A stretch of 64,000 nucleotides of DNA from Anastatus disparis (taxonomy: Eukaryota > Arthropoda > Insecta > Hymenoptera > Eupelmidae): the NCBI GenBank assembly GCA_017163975.1, contig JAFFSR010000220.1, positions 19,114,001 to 19,178,000 on the forward strand, written 5' to 3'. Under the pieces are notes generated by a model that saw only the letters and a program-made list of their open reading frames with translations, did no database searches and was not told the origin of the DNA. Below, piece after piece: positions 14,771 to 29,626 of this stretch (the first letter of the stretch is position 1; each line of letters starts with the position of its first letter). The translations under genes and the position numbers were made by a program.

Positions 14771-15505
14771 AATAGTATAAAGCTTATACCTAAAGAGTGA
14801 GATAGAGAGTCCTGCACTTATAAGAGCAAATATTTATCCTGGCAAACCTCGAGAATCTTTCTCAAATGTGCACCACGCGCATCCTATCCTACTACTTTAA
14901 AGAAAGTTAGACAGAGAGAGAGATAAAAAAGGAAAACGATAACCCATGACTCGTGCACAGCATTCCATTGTCGAGTTGAGTACATAACCACTCTTTCTCT
15001 CTCTCTTTCTCTCTCTTCTTCTCTCATGTGGTAGAAAAAAAGAGGAGAAGAAAAATAAAAGAGCAATGCTCATACCAATCGCGTCTTATTTTCTTTCTTT
15101 CTTATTTTCTTTTTTTTTTTTATTATTCTTTTCAATGTACGAAGCTCCCTTATAACGTTTCCGCGATTCTTCTACTCGCATGCTTTTCTCTCTCTCCTGC
15201 TGAGCAGCGTATGGATGTAGAACGTTAACTTCGCTTCTGTTACTATTACCTTTCCATTATATACATCGCCGTATGGAAAATCGTGAATTGGAAGAAACAC
15301 GGGCGCGCTTCTCTTTGCAGATGTGTATTATATGAAGGTCTTTGCATGGATTTAATGTGCACCGTGATCAAAAGAAAACTTGAAGAAAAAAAATATTAAA
15401 ACAAGAAAATATTTAACAACAATCCAATGCTCGCTTGTCTTTACTCGATGACTATATAGTAAAGAGCTCGTAATCGAATCAAGCTATTCGGCATTTTACT
15501 TTGGT

Positions 15506-15507
<2 letters not shown>

Positions 15508-15543
<36 letters not shown>
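15508..15543. repeat. (AG)n microsatellite
   Basis: About 18 uninterrupted AG units, followed by impure gagaaaaagagag to about 15570. Purines are on the plus strand. Other impure GA/CT tracts are nearby (14905-14925 and 14991-15025). Confidence 0.95.
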
Positions 15544-15544
<1 letters not shown>

Positions 15545-15570
15545 ATGAGAAAAAGAGAGAACGAGAGATG

Positions 15571-18500
15571 AGTACAAAGGTTATGAACTTTTATTTTTCT
15601 AGACTGTATTTACACGGGGTCAGTGAAGAGAAATATTTGCATAGAAATTTTCTCTGATGTATTGACTATTTGAAATTGTTGTTTGAACATTTTCAAAATG
15701 TTGTTTTTGCGATTAATTGAAAAAGCTGTTTCTATATGCTCGGAGTTAAGTTTTCCATATTTAATGATTATTTTAAATCATTTGAATATTCTTTAAGCGT
15801 CTTTTGAAATTTGTCTTCGTAATTGAATTTCAAAAGCGAACAAATGGTGTTGGGTTAAGTATAGTTATGGCAAATAAACACCTTGAGTCCGTAGACAAAC
15901 AGTATTTTAAATTCTGTTAAACTGATCAATACGGCAGTGACTAGAAGATTAACAATATTAATTTCTTTTTAAATAAGTACCGCAAGCTTATCATGTTTTA
16001 ATAATCATTAGCTCTAGAATCACATTAAAGTGGCGTAAAGTCAGAAGTTAAAAGTAGCGCAGGGCTTACCCAAAAATAGTATATCTCGAAATATCAGAAT
16101 ATCTTAAATAAATTCTTATGTTAAATAGTTTGTGGGGCTTCTAATCAGGTTGAAGTTTGAAACTGTAGCGTTTCAGGATCCTGAAAATAATTTTAGATCC
16201 GATTAATTTTGTTCCTTTCTACAATTAATTTATTTGAAGATGTACATTTAATAAAAGGTCTATTTTATAGTATATTTGATCAACATGCCTGTTCATATTT
16301 ATTTATAAATTTTACAATTACAATTCATCAAAATTAAGATCACAATTTAAAACATTCGTTAATTCAAATTATAAAAAAAAAATTTTTAATTAAAAATTAA
16401 AATACCATTTAAAGTAAAAAAAAAAAACAATTTATTCCCATAAAAATTTCAACTATAACAAAGGCACCAATTCAATTAAATCCACACATACCGACATAGT
16501 CTATAAAGAACTGTAATAGATTTTTTTTTTCTCTTTTTCAAGGCTCTCCTATGCAGTACGGCGCGTCAGGAAAACGAGAGAGGATCCGTCGCGCAGCATT
16601 AAAAGACCTTATATACCATCTATTCTCTTATTGGCAGGCAAGCCGTTAAAGCTTCTCTCTTCTCTTCTCGCGCGAGCGACATCATAAAAGCGCCACGTCA
16701 TAAATAAGATCTTTCTCTCTTTTCTTTCTTTCTTTTATTCTATCGCGCCTTGATGACAATACTTGTAACCATACCACGCGTGTATGGAATACGTATACGC
16801 ATATATATAGATATAGATATACGTATGATGAAGCCAAATAAGCGCCTGTTTGTTGCGATCGTTAGTCTTTCGTATATATACCCTAATGGTCTATTGTTAG
16901 CTCGGTATGATTCGCCAGGTGTGTATATACGCGTGAATTTTTCTCCTTTCTTTTTTTATTCAATTTCTTTCTTTTTTTTTCATGCTTGTATCCCTTTAGG
17001 CTGTGTTGTGTCGAGGACTTATACAATAGCTTTTGATTTTACGATTCGATCGTGGATATATCAACGCTGGTTTTCTTGATCTAATTGCTTGATATGAGGG
17101 TATAAGCGTATATAAACCACAAAAAAAATCAGCTTTTCAAGGTTTGTGCGTATTAATCCGAGACGATAACTATTTGAAGATAATTTTTCTGATTGGTCCT
17201 ACTGATAACGGGCTAGGGGTTAGTTTTAGGGATGCTATAGCGGATAGTAGTTTCATTGTTGTTTTAAATTTTAATCGTTCTCAGTGATCTAGAAAATCTT
17301 TTGATAATCTTCGATCAAACGAAGAAGAAAAAAATGATAATTTCAATGTGATTTTTAAAATTACGATTAATTTACATTAAATATGCGTAAAAGTAGTTTT
17401 AGAAATTTATGCAAATTTAATCTTGTATAATAAGCGGCGTGTTAAAGCTTAGAAACTTTTGTAATGTTTGTTTTTAACCGCGAGTAAAACTTGTAGCTAA
17501 ATAAACATTTATTAGCAAAGTATTTTCATTTATGTTTATTATGGCCATAATATACAGATTGTAAATCTATCATATACAACTGTGATGCAATGTTGAATTT
17601 TTTTTCTTCTTTTCTTCGAATATTCAAATTACTTGGGAATAAGGACATAAATATATTTTATATGAATTTTCTAATACTAATTGAGCAATAATTTAATATT
17701 AATGCTATGTTAAAATTTTTTTTAACGCCGAGTTGCTTCGAAAAAATTCCTTTATGAAATTTTTAAGGAACGATTATTTAACGTTCGCATGTAATATTTA
17801 AATAAATTAATTTCGCTTACCACTGCAAATGTGACATGTATTTGCTATTTTGGCTGTTACCGTATATCCAATAAATTTTAAACGAGAAATCATATACACG
17901 TTATTTTCTTAATAAGTTATATAAAGCATCATAAATATGCTTGCCAATTAATGTTTTTAAAAATAAAAAATGAAAAATTTCAAAACTCGAATCGAAAATC
18001 GTGCATTTAATGCCACAACCGTCCATATTAATCAATTCAATAAAATTTTGATTGACGTATCCAACTTATATCACTTGCACGACCGCGGCTACCGACATAA
18101 AATTTCAATTTCAATTTATCAATAATCAAAATATCATCATTATCCAATATATATATACTTCCTATATACGTATATACAATGCAATTCCTATGCACTCGAT
18201 TATCGTCGAGTGTATAACCTTCTAGTACACCATATAGCTGTAATATTACGCTAAAGCTTTCTCTTCCTCAAAACCCGATGATATATACCTATAGAACATA
18301 TTCGTTAAGATTGTAATATCGAAGTCGTGGAGGCCTATTGTCTCGGCTTAAGCCAAAGCCAATGGCCCAAAATTTAGGGCGCGTCGTTTTTTAGAAAGCG
18401 TCACGATTGCTGCAGCTTCCTTATGGTTAGCGTTTCATTGAAAATTAATTAGATGCTAGTTAAATACATATACTAGTGGACTGATAATCCTTTTAGGCTT

Positions 18501-21500
18501 TTCGCTCTCTGTGGGTATTGGTTTACAATGCTAAAAGTGTAATTTGATATTATAAAAGCGAGCTAGTTATGCTGTAATAGTTCGTATTGAATTTTCAAAT
18601 CTGACGGGTGATTAATTAATTTAATAATGACAGAAGCTTGAAGCTTTGTTTTCTAAAAAACAATTAAAATTTGATTTTTGAATGGTCACAACAATGATTT
18701 GATGTGAAATTAGCCTATCGATAAAACTTTAAAAATAATAATAAATAAGTAATACTTAAAAATAATTTAGACTAGAAACTTTCCCGCGAGCTTTAAAAAC
18801 AAAAAAAAAAACGTCATATTTCGTTGAAAAAAATGAATCGTCATGTACCTCATCAATATTGATGTAGATTACAGTTATGTTCCCATGAGCCTATAAGGTA
18901 TGATCGACCTAAACCGCCTACCAAAGACAATTTCTCAAACAAGCAAGTCGTGTCCAAGTAATGAAGTCAAAAACTCTCTTGCGCTTGTATTCGTATGTAT
19001 AGTATACGTATATATATACAAGCTTTTGCTTTGCAAATCGAATATTTTTCACGCGCGAAAAGGAGAGACGGTCACTTTAATGAATCCTCATAACGTTTTT
19101 TTAAAAGCACCATAATTGATGTTGGACTGATAAGTATCTCCGTATTAGATAATGCAGAGCGTGCAACAAAGTCGAAAAGAGCTGAAGCTTTTATTTTTAA
19201 AGAAGGCAACGACGAATTGACTTATGAAGAATAATTTACGTTCTGCAAGTTACTTTAATAAAAAGAAAAGAGAAGAAAAAAAAAAGCCGAGCGCGGGATA
19301 GTACGAGTTAGAGTGATAAATCTAACAGTTGAAGCTAATAATTAAGGCGCGAAAAAGTGTGCAAAATATCTCTCGTGGCTCGAATTGCGTAATAAATATA
19401 TTATTTCAAAGTAAAACGAGGAGAAAAAAATAATGAGTAAAATAAAAATAAAAGTTTTCCGTAAGTAATCGTACTTTTACATCTTAGTTCATGAGCATGA
19501 CTAATATAAATCCATTTAGGATTATAACGTTATGTAACGCGCGCTTGGGCTTTTAAATTATGATGTACTTTTCTTAATGGAAGCAGACACGCATTTAACT
19601 GTAACTTGTCGTAAATATTTATTTATGATTATTTAATAATCTTTCATAGTTCATTGGTTAATTGCTAATGGGTTATTTAAAATAAATCTTCGAAATAATG
19701 AGCGCGTCAAATGGCTGTGTTGTAATCAATAGGCGTAGAAAAAAATGAAATATTAATAATAAGAAATCGTTAAATATTAAATTATAGTATTTTATGACAT
19801 ATAATTTTAGTTTATTAAAGAATATAGATTTTTTTTAATCATCTTGTTTTTAAATTAAATTCTTTATTTCATTTTCATTACTGCACAAGCTTCATCCAAA
19901 ATGAAATAACAAACTCATTATGAAAAAGAAAATATTGCAAAAATTTGACATATGCTGGTAATTAAAAAGTTAAATTTTTTTCCTAACGTCACCATTAAAA
20001 CCAAGAAAATAAATAATACGAAATGCTGCCGCAAAAGTAGCTCAAAAAATTTTTCACTTTAATCACCTTAATTTAAAAAAGCTCTTCACATTAGTAACCG
20101 TGTGCTGTAATACTTCAAAAAAGATGCAAAAAAAATAAAAGTTGAAAAAAAAAAGATACATTTTCGAGTCTAGAACAAGAGAGATATGAAAGAGAAAGAA
20201 AATAAAAAAATAAAACAATCGAGGCAAAAAGCCTTTCCTCACTCCAATAGCCAAAGTAATGTCCCCGCGATAAGCCACTAATCTCCGCATGGGTTGTACC
20301 CTATGTCCTACCGTGTAATCCGTCGAGAGGCTGGCCATTAACCAGTAAGCAGGAAAAAAAGGCAGCAATAGAACGAGAGAGAGAGAAAAAAGAAGAGAAA
20401 ACGAAAAAAAAGGGGGGGAATCCCCTAGCGAAGTACAATATATCATTTCGAGCGTAGCTCACTGCCGAAATATCAGCCCTCTTGTACCCTTATATTTTTC
20501 GTTTATGCTTTCGCTCATTTTTTTTTCGTCCTGCTTACTATGGGTTTACTTCCCTTATTGGTAAAGAGAAACATGAGTTTTACCTACATACACATAGGAT
20601 AGGCTTGGAAATGCTTACATATATACAACTAAACTGAGGTATTAGTACGAATGTAATCTTAGTTGAGCATATGTTGGCATGACTGATCGGATGCGATGAC
20701 AAATAATGATGCGACTCTCTATACAAAGAGAAGGAAGAAAGAAGAATAAAATAAATGGAAAGGTGCATCTCGTGCGCATAAAAGAGATAGTGCGTTATTT
20801 GAGATAGATTGACGGAAATTATAATTTCAAATTTTTCACGGGGAGGAGTTTAGAGTTAATCCTTTAACAATTTAACGTTAATAATTAATTTTTAGGATGT
20901 AATATTCAATATAAATGGGTAATAGAAATCGCATTTATCTAAACTAACATATGGTAAATCAGATTCATTCAATATGAAGAGATTATCCTTTCATACAAAA
21001 TCCATGACTTTTTTGTTATCCAGTTTATTTTATTAAAGTCGTTATTAGTTTATAGGACTGAAAAATATCGTTTGTTTATTAATTTTTTTTGTAACTATTG
21101 AAATTTGATATCCAACTTTAGCTGAACTATGATCCCGGTGCGAATCGATCTACATAATTTAATATATTCAGAAAGTGGAAATTTTTACTTTTAAAATATC
21201 ATTCTGGAATATATTTTATGATTTGAAAACTTAATAATATTTATTTTTTATAATGAAATATTATCTCAATATGATCCTTGTAGAGATCAAACATAAATAC
21301 ACTATAAATAAAACGCTTTTATAAACATCAATTGGCAGATTAGCATAAATTAGCGATGTTATGGTCAATATATGCTAATTTTAATTTCTTGTTAAAAGCA
21401 TTTCATTTATTTCGTTTTCATATTTGATTTCTACGAGGATAAATTTATTTATTTGGTAATATTTATAATAATTCAATTTAAAAATTTTGAATATTTCCAC

Positions 21501-24500
21501 CCACTCAAATTAATGAAAGTAATAGCATTGTTAATGATATTTTTCAACTCCCATATGTACCATCCAATATCATAATAAAACACATGATCAAATCCAAGCG
21601 CATAAAAAAAACGCAGTTAGAAAAAAGAAGTGAAAGCATTATACATTATAAAAAAAAAAGAAAGAAAAGAGACGGTATTAAGAAGGGTGAGAGAAAGGTG
21701 ATATACAAAAGAATATAAAAAAATAAAGAAGAGAGGCTATCATTTTCCCTTCGCTTAGTTTATAACTAGAATCTCGCACACGACACGATCTGCGCAACCT
21801 CCTTTTATTCAACTCTCGTGCTCTTTTTTTTTCTCTCTCTCTTAAAGCTTGTGGGAATTAGGGAAAAATCACATATGGGCCATACACCAGTCACATGTAT
21901 ATATATATATAGTGTATATACGGATGGAAAGATATTCAAGGATTCATATTGGTTATAGCTTTGCTGTAATACGGGTATATACGTCAATAGCTTTATTGAT
22001 TCGCTTATAGAGAACTTCATCCTTGAAAATTTGGTGACATGTTTTCTGTTCATCTTTTACACCCTCCATCCCTGCTTACAAGTGATTCTTCTCTTTTTTC
22101 AAATTGATTTATGGATTTATCACTCAAATGTATTAAAATACCAGCTCAAAACAAAATGTGAATTTTGTTGTTATTTATGGTACATTAATTTCACAAAAAA
22201 ATATGTATTCTAAATTAGACATAATATTAACGATGGATACGTAATCAAGCTTAATTTTAATTAATGTTTGGAAGATATTGTGTATATTTACTGTGTTATG
22301 TAGAAAAGGAAATATTTATTTTCATGATTATTATCACGTTTATTACCATTTTAATTAAGTTTTACATATAGTTGTAATTAAGAAACATTATCACTTAATT
22401 TGATTTTATTCGTTACTTACAAAATTGTAAGTTTATAAATAATTTCGAATGAATTAGTATTATGAATGCCATTAAGCAAAATGTTTTTTTTTTATAATAT
22501 ATTGGGTATGCAAATATTAAAAACAGCAAATGATAAAATTATTGTGATTTGGATTTAGGGTATCTAATAATTTATTTATCTACATTTAATTAAGTAGCTT
22601 AGCATTCTTGTAAAATTTTATTAAATTAATTTCATAAATTTTAATTAATCTTACGTATAAAGGAAATGTCAGTTAAATATGTAACAAGATATTAAACAAT
22701 TTTGATATGTCAATCTACTAATACAATAATTATTACATGAAGTTAGTTAATGACATCAGTGTTTTTTAACAAAAAAATTTATAAAACTAATTAAAATTAA
22801 ACAAAATTGCAAAACAAAATCACGTAATAATAAAAACGTTATACAGACACAACAGAATTCATTCCTTTTACCAATCATAATGAAAGAATACTTAATCTAA
22901 AAATCGTCTTTTATCCGAAAAATTCGAGTCGACTATTCAATCTTCTTTTTCGCTCACGATTTCCCTAGAGATTTAAGCTAACCACGCATAGGAGAACAAT
23001 TAACAGTAAAGACGGATTATTCCCCAATTGGGGAATCACAATCTTATAAAAACACCACTACAGTTATACGCATTCACGAAAAAAAAAAAAAAATTTTACG
23101 TCTCCCCATCGCAAAGTCTATGTATGTCGAACATACACACGCGTATAGGCTATAGAAGGGTATTGATCGAAGCCCTAATTTTCTTTCAAATTCAAGTTCT
23201 CTTGCGTAATTTCGCGCCTTCGGTTCACTTGCTTCACATTGTACATACGAACTGTATGGGGACCACGAGATTAAGGGAAATTCGTAATTATTTCAACGTC
23301 GCCGCTTGTGCGTTTATTCGCGTTACATAATCGAAGCCCTTATACAACTGAATATTATAGAAAATTCAGAAGCTTATATAAGCTTTACCCCTGCCATTTA
23401 ATTATTTAGCTTTGAGACTTTATAATACGTTATTAAAATGTTATAATTGTTCTTTTGGACAATGGCATTTAATATTGTCATTATAATAAGCATTGTTTTC
23501 GTTATTATTTTCACATTGTTATTGTTAATTACAAAGACTTGATGACACAATGGCGAATTTAAAGAAAGTAGAAAAGATATTTCGTTTTTTTTTTTAATAA
23601 TTTTGCATAAGCTTCAAAACATGAAAGAATGCTAAAATTATTTGGATTAACCGGTATAGAGCGATAACAATAGCTACTTTCATACAAAGCGATGTTTTTT
23701 TTTTTCGAGTCTTTGTCTTTATAAACATTTATAAAAATGAAATTGCAGAAAAGCGAAATGAAAGGGATTTAATTACAGATAAATGAAAACAATAATACGC
23801 AGGAAAAACTTTGCGAAAACGTTATTAAAATCAAGAAATTAAAAATTTAGCTTTTATTTTAATCCTTCATTCGAACGCATATGTTTAATTAAACTTTATG
23901 TTATTTAATTTATGATCGATTGTGATTAATTTGAAGTTTTTACGATTTAATGTTTACCTACTTACTGGATTATGATTTATAAGTATAAATAATAATGTTT
24001 GACATCCGGTAATCTAAAATCCAGACTTTATAAATCATACATAAATAAGGCTCGCATTAACCCAAGAACTTTAGAACATCTGGATCTACGAATTTAAGAT
24101 TTAAATCCATTCAAATATTAAGTATTATAGTTGAGTATTTTCGTAATCGGTAGTCCTATACTTTAATGCATTATGTGCTTTTTTATAAATTTACGTTATT
24201 TGAATTACGCATGGATATCTTGAATCACTTTAAACAAATATATGACAAAATAATAAAATATTTTTTCTTATTTTCAATAGGCAATAACAAAATATATCTA
24301 CCTGTTTCTTCGAAATTCTCAACAACAAATACATAATTGCAATAAATAAATCAAAAACTTTATATATCGAAATGGTACTCAGTACAAAGTATACACTTCC
24401 GACTTCATAACATTTCATAAAGTGCATGTAAACATGATGTACATAAAATCTTTATGCGTGTCAAATCAATATAGAAATTGATCTATCTTCCTAAAGCGCA

Positions 24501-26442
24501 TCGACTATTTTTCCTCTCCATCAACCCTTTCACTTCCATATAAATTCAACGATACGCGGCTTTTTTTCCCAGGTGTATAATGCCAAGAGATGCGATATCC
24601 GCCAAGTTCGTGTATGATACTCTGTCACGCGGCAAGTAGCCTCGGCGTGTTAATTTTAAACTTGGGCTCTCGAAGCTTTTAGAGCTCGGTCTTGCAATTT
24701 CTCTTCGTCATATCAACCAGATGAGATCGTCTTTATTATTTCTCATTTTAGATTTTTTTCTTTCTTTCTTTTATTTCATTTCATATGAACGAAAGGTATT
24801 GTGCAATTTTAGAAAGTCGTTAGAAAGTGAATGATGTACTTGGAATTTTTTCGCACTGATTTTGAAGACTGAAAATTTAATTACTGAGCATATTTCTCGT
24901 GGATGTAATTTTAAGATTTTTCAAAGTTTAATGTGACGTATAATTTTGAAAGAAATTTTTTTTCTTGTTCTCTTTTGATTATAATCATTTGTGTCGTTGA
25001 CAAAAAAAATGTTATCCTATTGTCACGCTATTTCTTCACTAATAATTAAAGTTTATATTAAAAATTCTAATTGCATATTAATGTATCCAAAAATATTATA
25101 TTTAAAATCCAGCTAAAAGCTTGGAAACGAATCTCGAATTACATAAATCTTGCTTGAATTAAACTCGCGTTACAGTCTATAACAACCTGTTAGCCAAAAT
25201 AAAGCAAAGAAATAACGTAAAGTAATTCAATATCCAATAATGGGAAGTAGAAAGCTTTATCTCCGCTTCGTTTTCTTACTTATACACGTTAAATTTTCGA
25301 CTTTTACGTCTTCATATTTATCTGCTGTGTGTATGCGTATGTACGTGTATATATATACATTATAAGCAATATGGAAAGGGCCAAGAAGTTTCATATTTCC
25401 AACAAGACTTTCCCGCGATTTTCCGGAGATTGAATTACATACGGGCCGCCGCTGCCGCCGACGTTATATACCACTACTATCACGTGTATATAGCCACTGG
25501 CATGCGGGAAACCATCATGCAACAACGCATTTTGGTAACGCGATGCGAAACGCCTTCGACACATACACACATGCCAAAGATGCCGAAGTTTCTTCCTCTC
25601 TCGCTCTCTTTCTTTTTTTACCATTCTTTCTTACAATTTTTTTTGTTCCTTCTTATTCTCTTTTTTTTTGTATTTTGACGTGAAGGTGATATCTTATACA
25701 TGTTCTCTTACTTTATTTTTATTCATTTTTCTTTTCAAGCAGCCTTTCTTTCTTGTGGTTTATAGAATATTATTGCGTAACGTGACGTAATGCGTGATAT
25801 ATAGTAGCCTCATGAGATAAGATGACCAATATACAGTTTTATTCTTGAAAATTCTATTTATGGAAATAAATATAAATAATCAAAAGCGCAAAATTTTGAA
25901 TGACAATTCAGATTTCAGTATCGCAGTCGTTCCATTCTGTACAAAGAAAAAGAAGACGAAAATTTAAAAAAAATGATTATAATAGTTTTGCGCAACCTAG
26001 AAAAGTCAACTGAACTCAATTTAAGCAATTCTTAAGTCCTACTTGTAAAATAAATCTCAGGCCTTTAATATCTTATATGCATTAGGGTTGGGTTTAAGCT
26101 GCACACTACAAGGAGAAAGATCATATTTATGGCCTAACGAAAGTAGATGCCTGATAATCTCATAGCTACTGCTGCTTTACAATAAAGTAACCAAACCTCA
26201 ACAGAGTAGACAATGAAAACCGTCTCTCGTGCGCACGCGAAATAATGGAAAGTCTATCTCGCGAAGCACGTTTTCGTTTCAGAAGAAAGGAAAGAAAGGA
26301 GAGAAAAAAATTATTTTCTGCCTGTTGCATTTATATACATTAAATAAGTAACCCTTATACAGACTTGCCGTAGAAAGTTTTTGATTGCTAATTACGCCTT
26401 TTATTTTACCTTGTACACTTTTGCTCATATATTTAATGGCAC
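15571..26442. other. Noncoding stretch with repeated GC-richer cores
   Basis: Cores near 16.75, 18.25, 19.3, 20.35, 21.85, 23.2, 24.6 and 25.6 kb. The 20.06-20.56 kb core shows poly-A runs on its left and poly-T on its right. ORFs such as 16750-17079 and 23028-23330 fall in cores where stop codons are rarer; their products show no domain and contain low-complexity runs. The stretch 15830-16200 is mixed, unique-looking sequence with no assignable feature. Confidence 0.55.
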
Positions 26443-26465
26443 GAGAGAGAGAGAGAGAGAGAGAG
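26443..26465. repeat. (GA)n microsatellite
   Basis: About 11 GA units. The minus-strand reading across it gives a Ser-Leu repeat that makes a chance ORF. Confidence 0.92.
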
Positions 26466-29452
26466 GTGGCACGCATTTGGACTTTTTTTTGCGCGTATCA
26501 CGTATGAGCATAATGATAGAGAGATCTTAAAGTTTATGTTCTACAGCAGGAAATGAAAATTGATTGTATTGAAAATTATCATATGTTTTATATGTGCAAG
26601 TATAAAATTACTGTTAGTTTTTTAAAATTTAATTTTCATTAAAAATATATACATTTAATGCTTAATGATGGATAATGGATTTGAGTTTAGGATTTTAATA
26701 AAAGGTAATGACTTGTAACTGCTAAATTAAGCTTTTGTTGTAATTATAAAATTATCTTTACGTGACAAGCTTTTCTTTTGAAGTTTAATATTTTCAACAA
26801 TCATTCACTTTATACTTACGCAAAATAACTTAGCTTCTCTCTAAGTGAAAAAATGTCGGGTATGTCAAAAATTCAAATAATTCACTTGTGTACAATATCA
26901 ATAAGACCATTGTCTTTTGATCATTCCGAAATGATTAATAGAAAGTAAATGAGAAACTCTAAAAGTTAATTTCTCAAAACCAATGCACGAATGATGAAAT
27001 TTTAAATATATACAACAGTGCTCAACATTATTAATTTACCAAATCAATGTCCTTAATCGCATTCACAAATTCATCGATTTAATTAATCATTAAAAGCATT
27101 ACCAAACATTCTTCGGTCAACCGACGAACGAAAAAAATTGTTCATACTTACAAGACTAAAACACGCACTTGAAAAGATTCCATTGTTCCCCTAGACAAGA
27201 GATATTTTCTTTAAACAAATAAACAAGAACAATGTGAGAGAGGCGCATCATTCTGGAATATACCGCGTGGTCGTTGTTTAATCATTTCGTAAAAGTATGC
27301 CTTAGAGCCTCATAATTCATCTATAAAACAATAAAGCTTGTATAGAAAGGTATTGGTCATACAAAGCTATAAAATCGGTCATGCTCTCTCACAGACACAC
27401 GTAAACGCCAACGCTATTATAAACTTGGCACACGTTCATATAGTCCTCTATCCTCCGTTAAATTAATATGTAAAGATGAAGGCCTTTTCCCAAACAAGAC
27501 GGTGTATATGACGGAAATTGTCTTGGCTTTAAAGTCGTTAACGTTCTCTTAAGACAATAAGCGAGAGAAAGCTTTGGGGATATTTAACGTGCATGTTTCA
27601 ATTTTCAGATGTTTGTTTTATGTGGGATGTATAAAGATACGAGCATGTTTACTTCTTTGGAAATAAAATCACTTTCGATTTCATTCGCAATATAATGGCT
27701 AATCCTTTGTTTGCTGAATAGATATACCTTTATGTCTCTATTGGATATTTCTACCATTGTGTTTTTAATGTTATTTTAAATGAAAATTTTCAATGGATAC
27801 TTTGACAAATTCATAAAGATAATTTCAACATTATCATTTTAATTTTTTCCAATTCGAATCGATTATCTGCTCGTTTGTTCTTTCATAAAACATGACGTTT
27901 ATTAAAAAATATCAAGTCTTTGTATCATAGACAACATTATTCAATAAAATACTTTTTTTTAAATTCATTGCTTATGATAATTATAAATTATGACTAATTG
28001 TGCTCACTGGTATATCATTTTTCAATCTCACGAAATACATATTTGTTGTCTAACACTGTATTACATGAATATCTATATACACATATATATCGTTACTGGC
28101 TGTTCATTAGTAATTCATTTGCCAACTAATAAATAGAACAAGTATCTCTCCCTCCTGTCAACATCATTGAAGCCAAAGCTATTGAAAATAAATTATTCAA
28201 CGCTGAATAATTAGCAATGAGCTAACAATAAACTCCATACACAAAAGCAAACCTTTCTTTTTCTTTTCTTTTTTATTTTTATTTTAAAACTATAACTATA
28301 TATGTATATATTATATATACCCATACTGAAAGTGAAAACCATTAACGCGTTCTCGAGCCGCAGCGATAAATGCACCTAAAGGAAATAGACTTATAATCCT
28401 ACGAGTTTTAGCACGACTGCAATAAATCCGTTTCTTTCTTTCTTCAACTTTCTCATGTGCTGCACATTAGCTTCTCTTTCTTTCTCTTGCTCTCATGGAT
28501 ATTCGGGTATTGTATAAGATTAGCGTAAGTATATAGGATTGACCTAGTGTCTATAATACTGTACTGATCTCCTTGTGCATTTTAGCTTTCCAAAACATAT
28601 ACGGAAGTAAACCAAAACGACTCTGCCATTGTCTTTCTCCGAACTGTGCCACAATCTGACGTCATTGCCAAGCGCTAAAAAATGAGTTACGAAATTTCTA
28701 TATCCTATGCTATATTTACATTTTCTTCCATAAGGACGTACTGCAATCAGTTTCTGACTTATTATTCCAAGCTCGACTGGACTTTAAGATATAAGACTTT
28801 TAAAAAAAAATGCAAAGCATATATATATGTGCGTATACGTATCGTCGTTTGAGAAACGAGAGAAGATAGTTTTTGCTTGTATAGTACGTTGAACTCCCAT
28901 GTATAGTGTGCGGCTTTGATCTTCCCACTATATACGCATGGAATGTTGTGGCTTTTACAACAAGGCGACACGCCTCTATGCGTCGCAACGCAAACGATTT
29001 TGACGCTGCTTAACTTCGCCTCCTGCGTTATATGGGTGTGTACATATTATTTTTTTTTTTCTGTTTTTTTTTTTATTTCGCGCAACGTTAAAGAGATATT
29101 ATACACGGCTGAGTCATATATATGTATGTAGGCCTACTTATAGTCAGGTCTAATGATCCTCTTTAACGCGTAGGAGACTTGCGGATATATGCCTACTGGC
29201 GCCTATGATGCTTTATTTTTTTCTTTAATTATTTTAAAGGGAACCGAAAGTCTTTTGGGTTAGCATTAGAAGCGGTGAATTTATGAATGAAATTTCTTTG
29301 AAACTATATTAATTTAAAACTTGCTTGTTAAGGTTAAGGCTTAACTATTATAATTGATGATTCAATTTTGAGTAGAGAGTTATAAAATTTTTATTTTCAT
29401 ATCAATCAATGTTTAGATGATTTTAAAATTTACCATTTCAATTATTATTATA
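26466..29452. other. Noncoding stretch with cores near 27.35 and 28.9 kb
   Basis: AT-rich spacer, a core at about 27.15-27.6 kb, and a broad core at 28.3-29.2 kb containing CpG-rich cgcctcc/gcgcc strings and tatatatgtatgt. Left sides are A/C-rich (for example 28190-28260) and right sides T/G-rich (29220-29330). No exon supported. Confidence 0.55.
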
Positions 29453-29626
29453 TTAAGGCGACTTCGGAGATAAGGTCAAGTCTGAATTTTTTAGTTACCA
29501 TGTCTTTAATACATGAGATTTTTAAAATCTTTTAATTTTCTACAATTTTTTGAAACCTGCATAATATTAAAAAATTAAAAAATGCAAAAATTGAAATTTG
29601 GAACCTAACCTCCGTAGTCTTCTTAA
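29453..29626. mobile_element. Small TTAA-flanked inverted-repeat element (MITE-like), 174 bp
   Basis: TTAA at 29453-29456 and 29623-29626 bracket the terminal repeats ggcgacttcggag (29457-29469) and ctccgtagtcttc (29610-29622). These match in inverted orientation at 10 of 13 positions. Weaker inverted similarity continues inward for about 30 bp (ataaggtc against gaacctaac). The interior is AT-rich and noncoding. TTAA target duplication is typical of piggyBac-like elements and some MITEs; assignment to piggyBac is inference only. Confidence 0.6.

Noticed and set aside
27485..27545. microRNA-like hairpin around caagac/gtcttg
   Set aside because: Only a 6-7 bp stem pairs well and the rest of the arms do not match.
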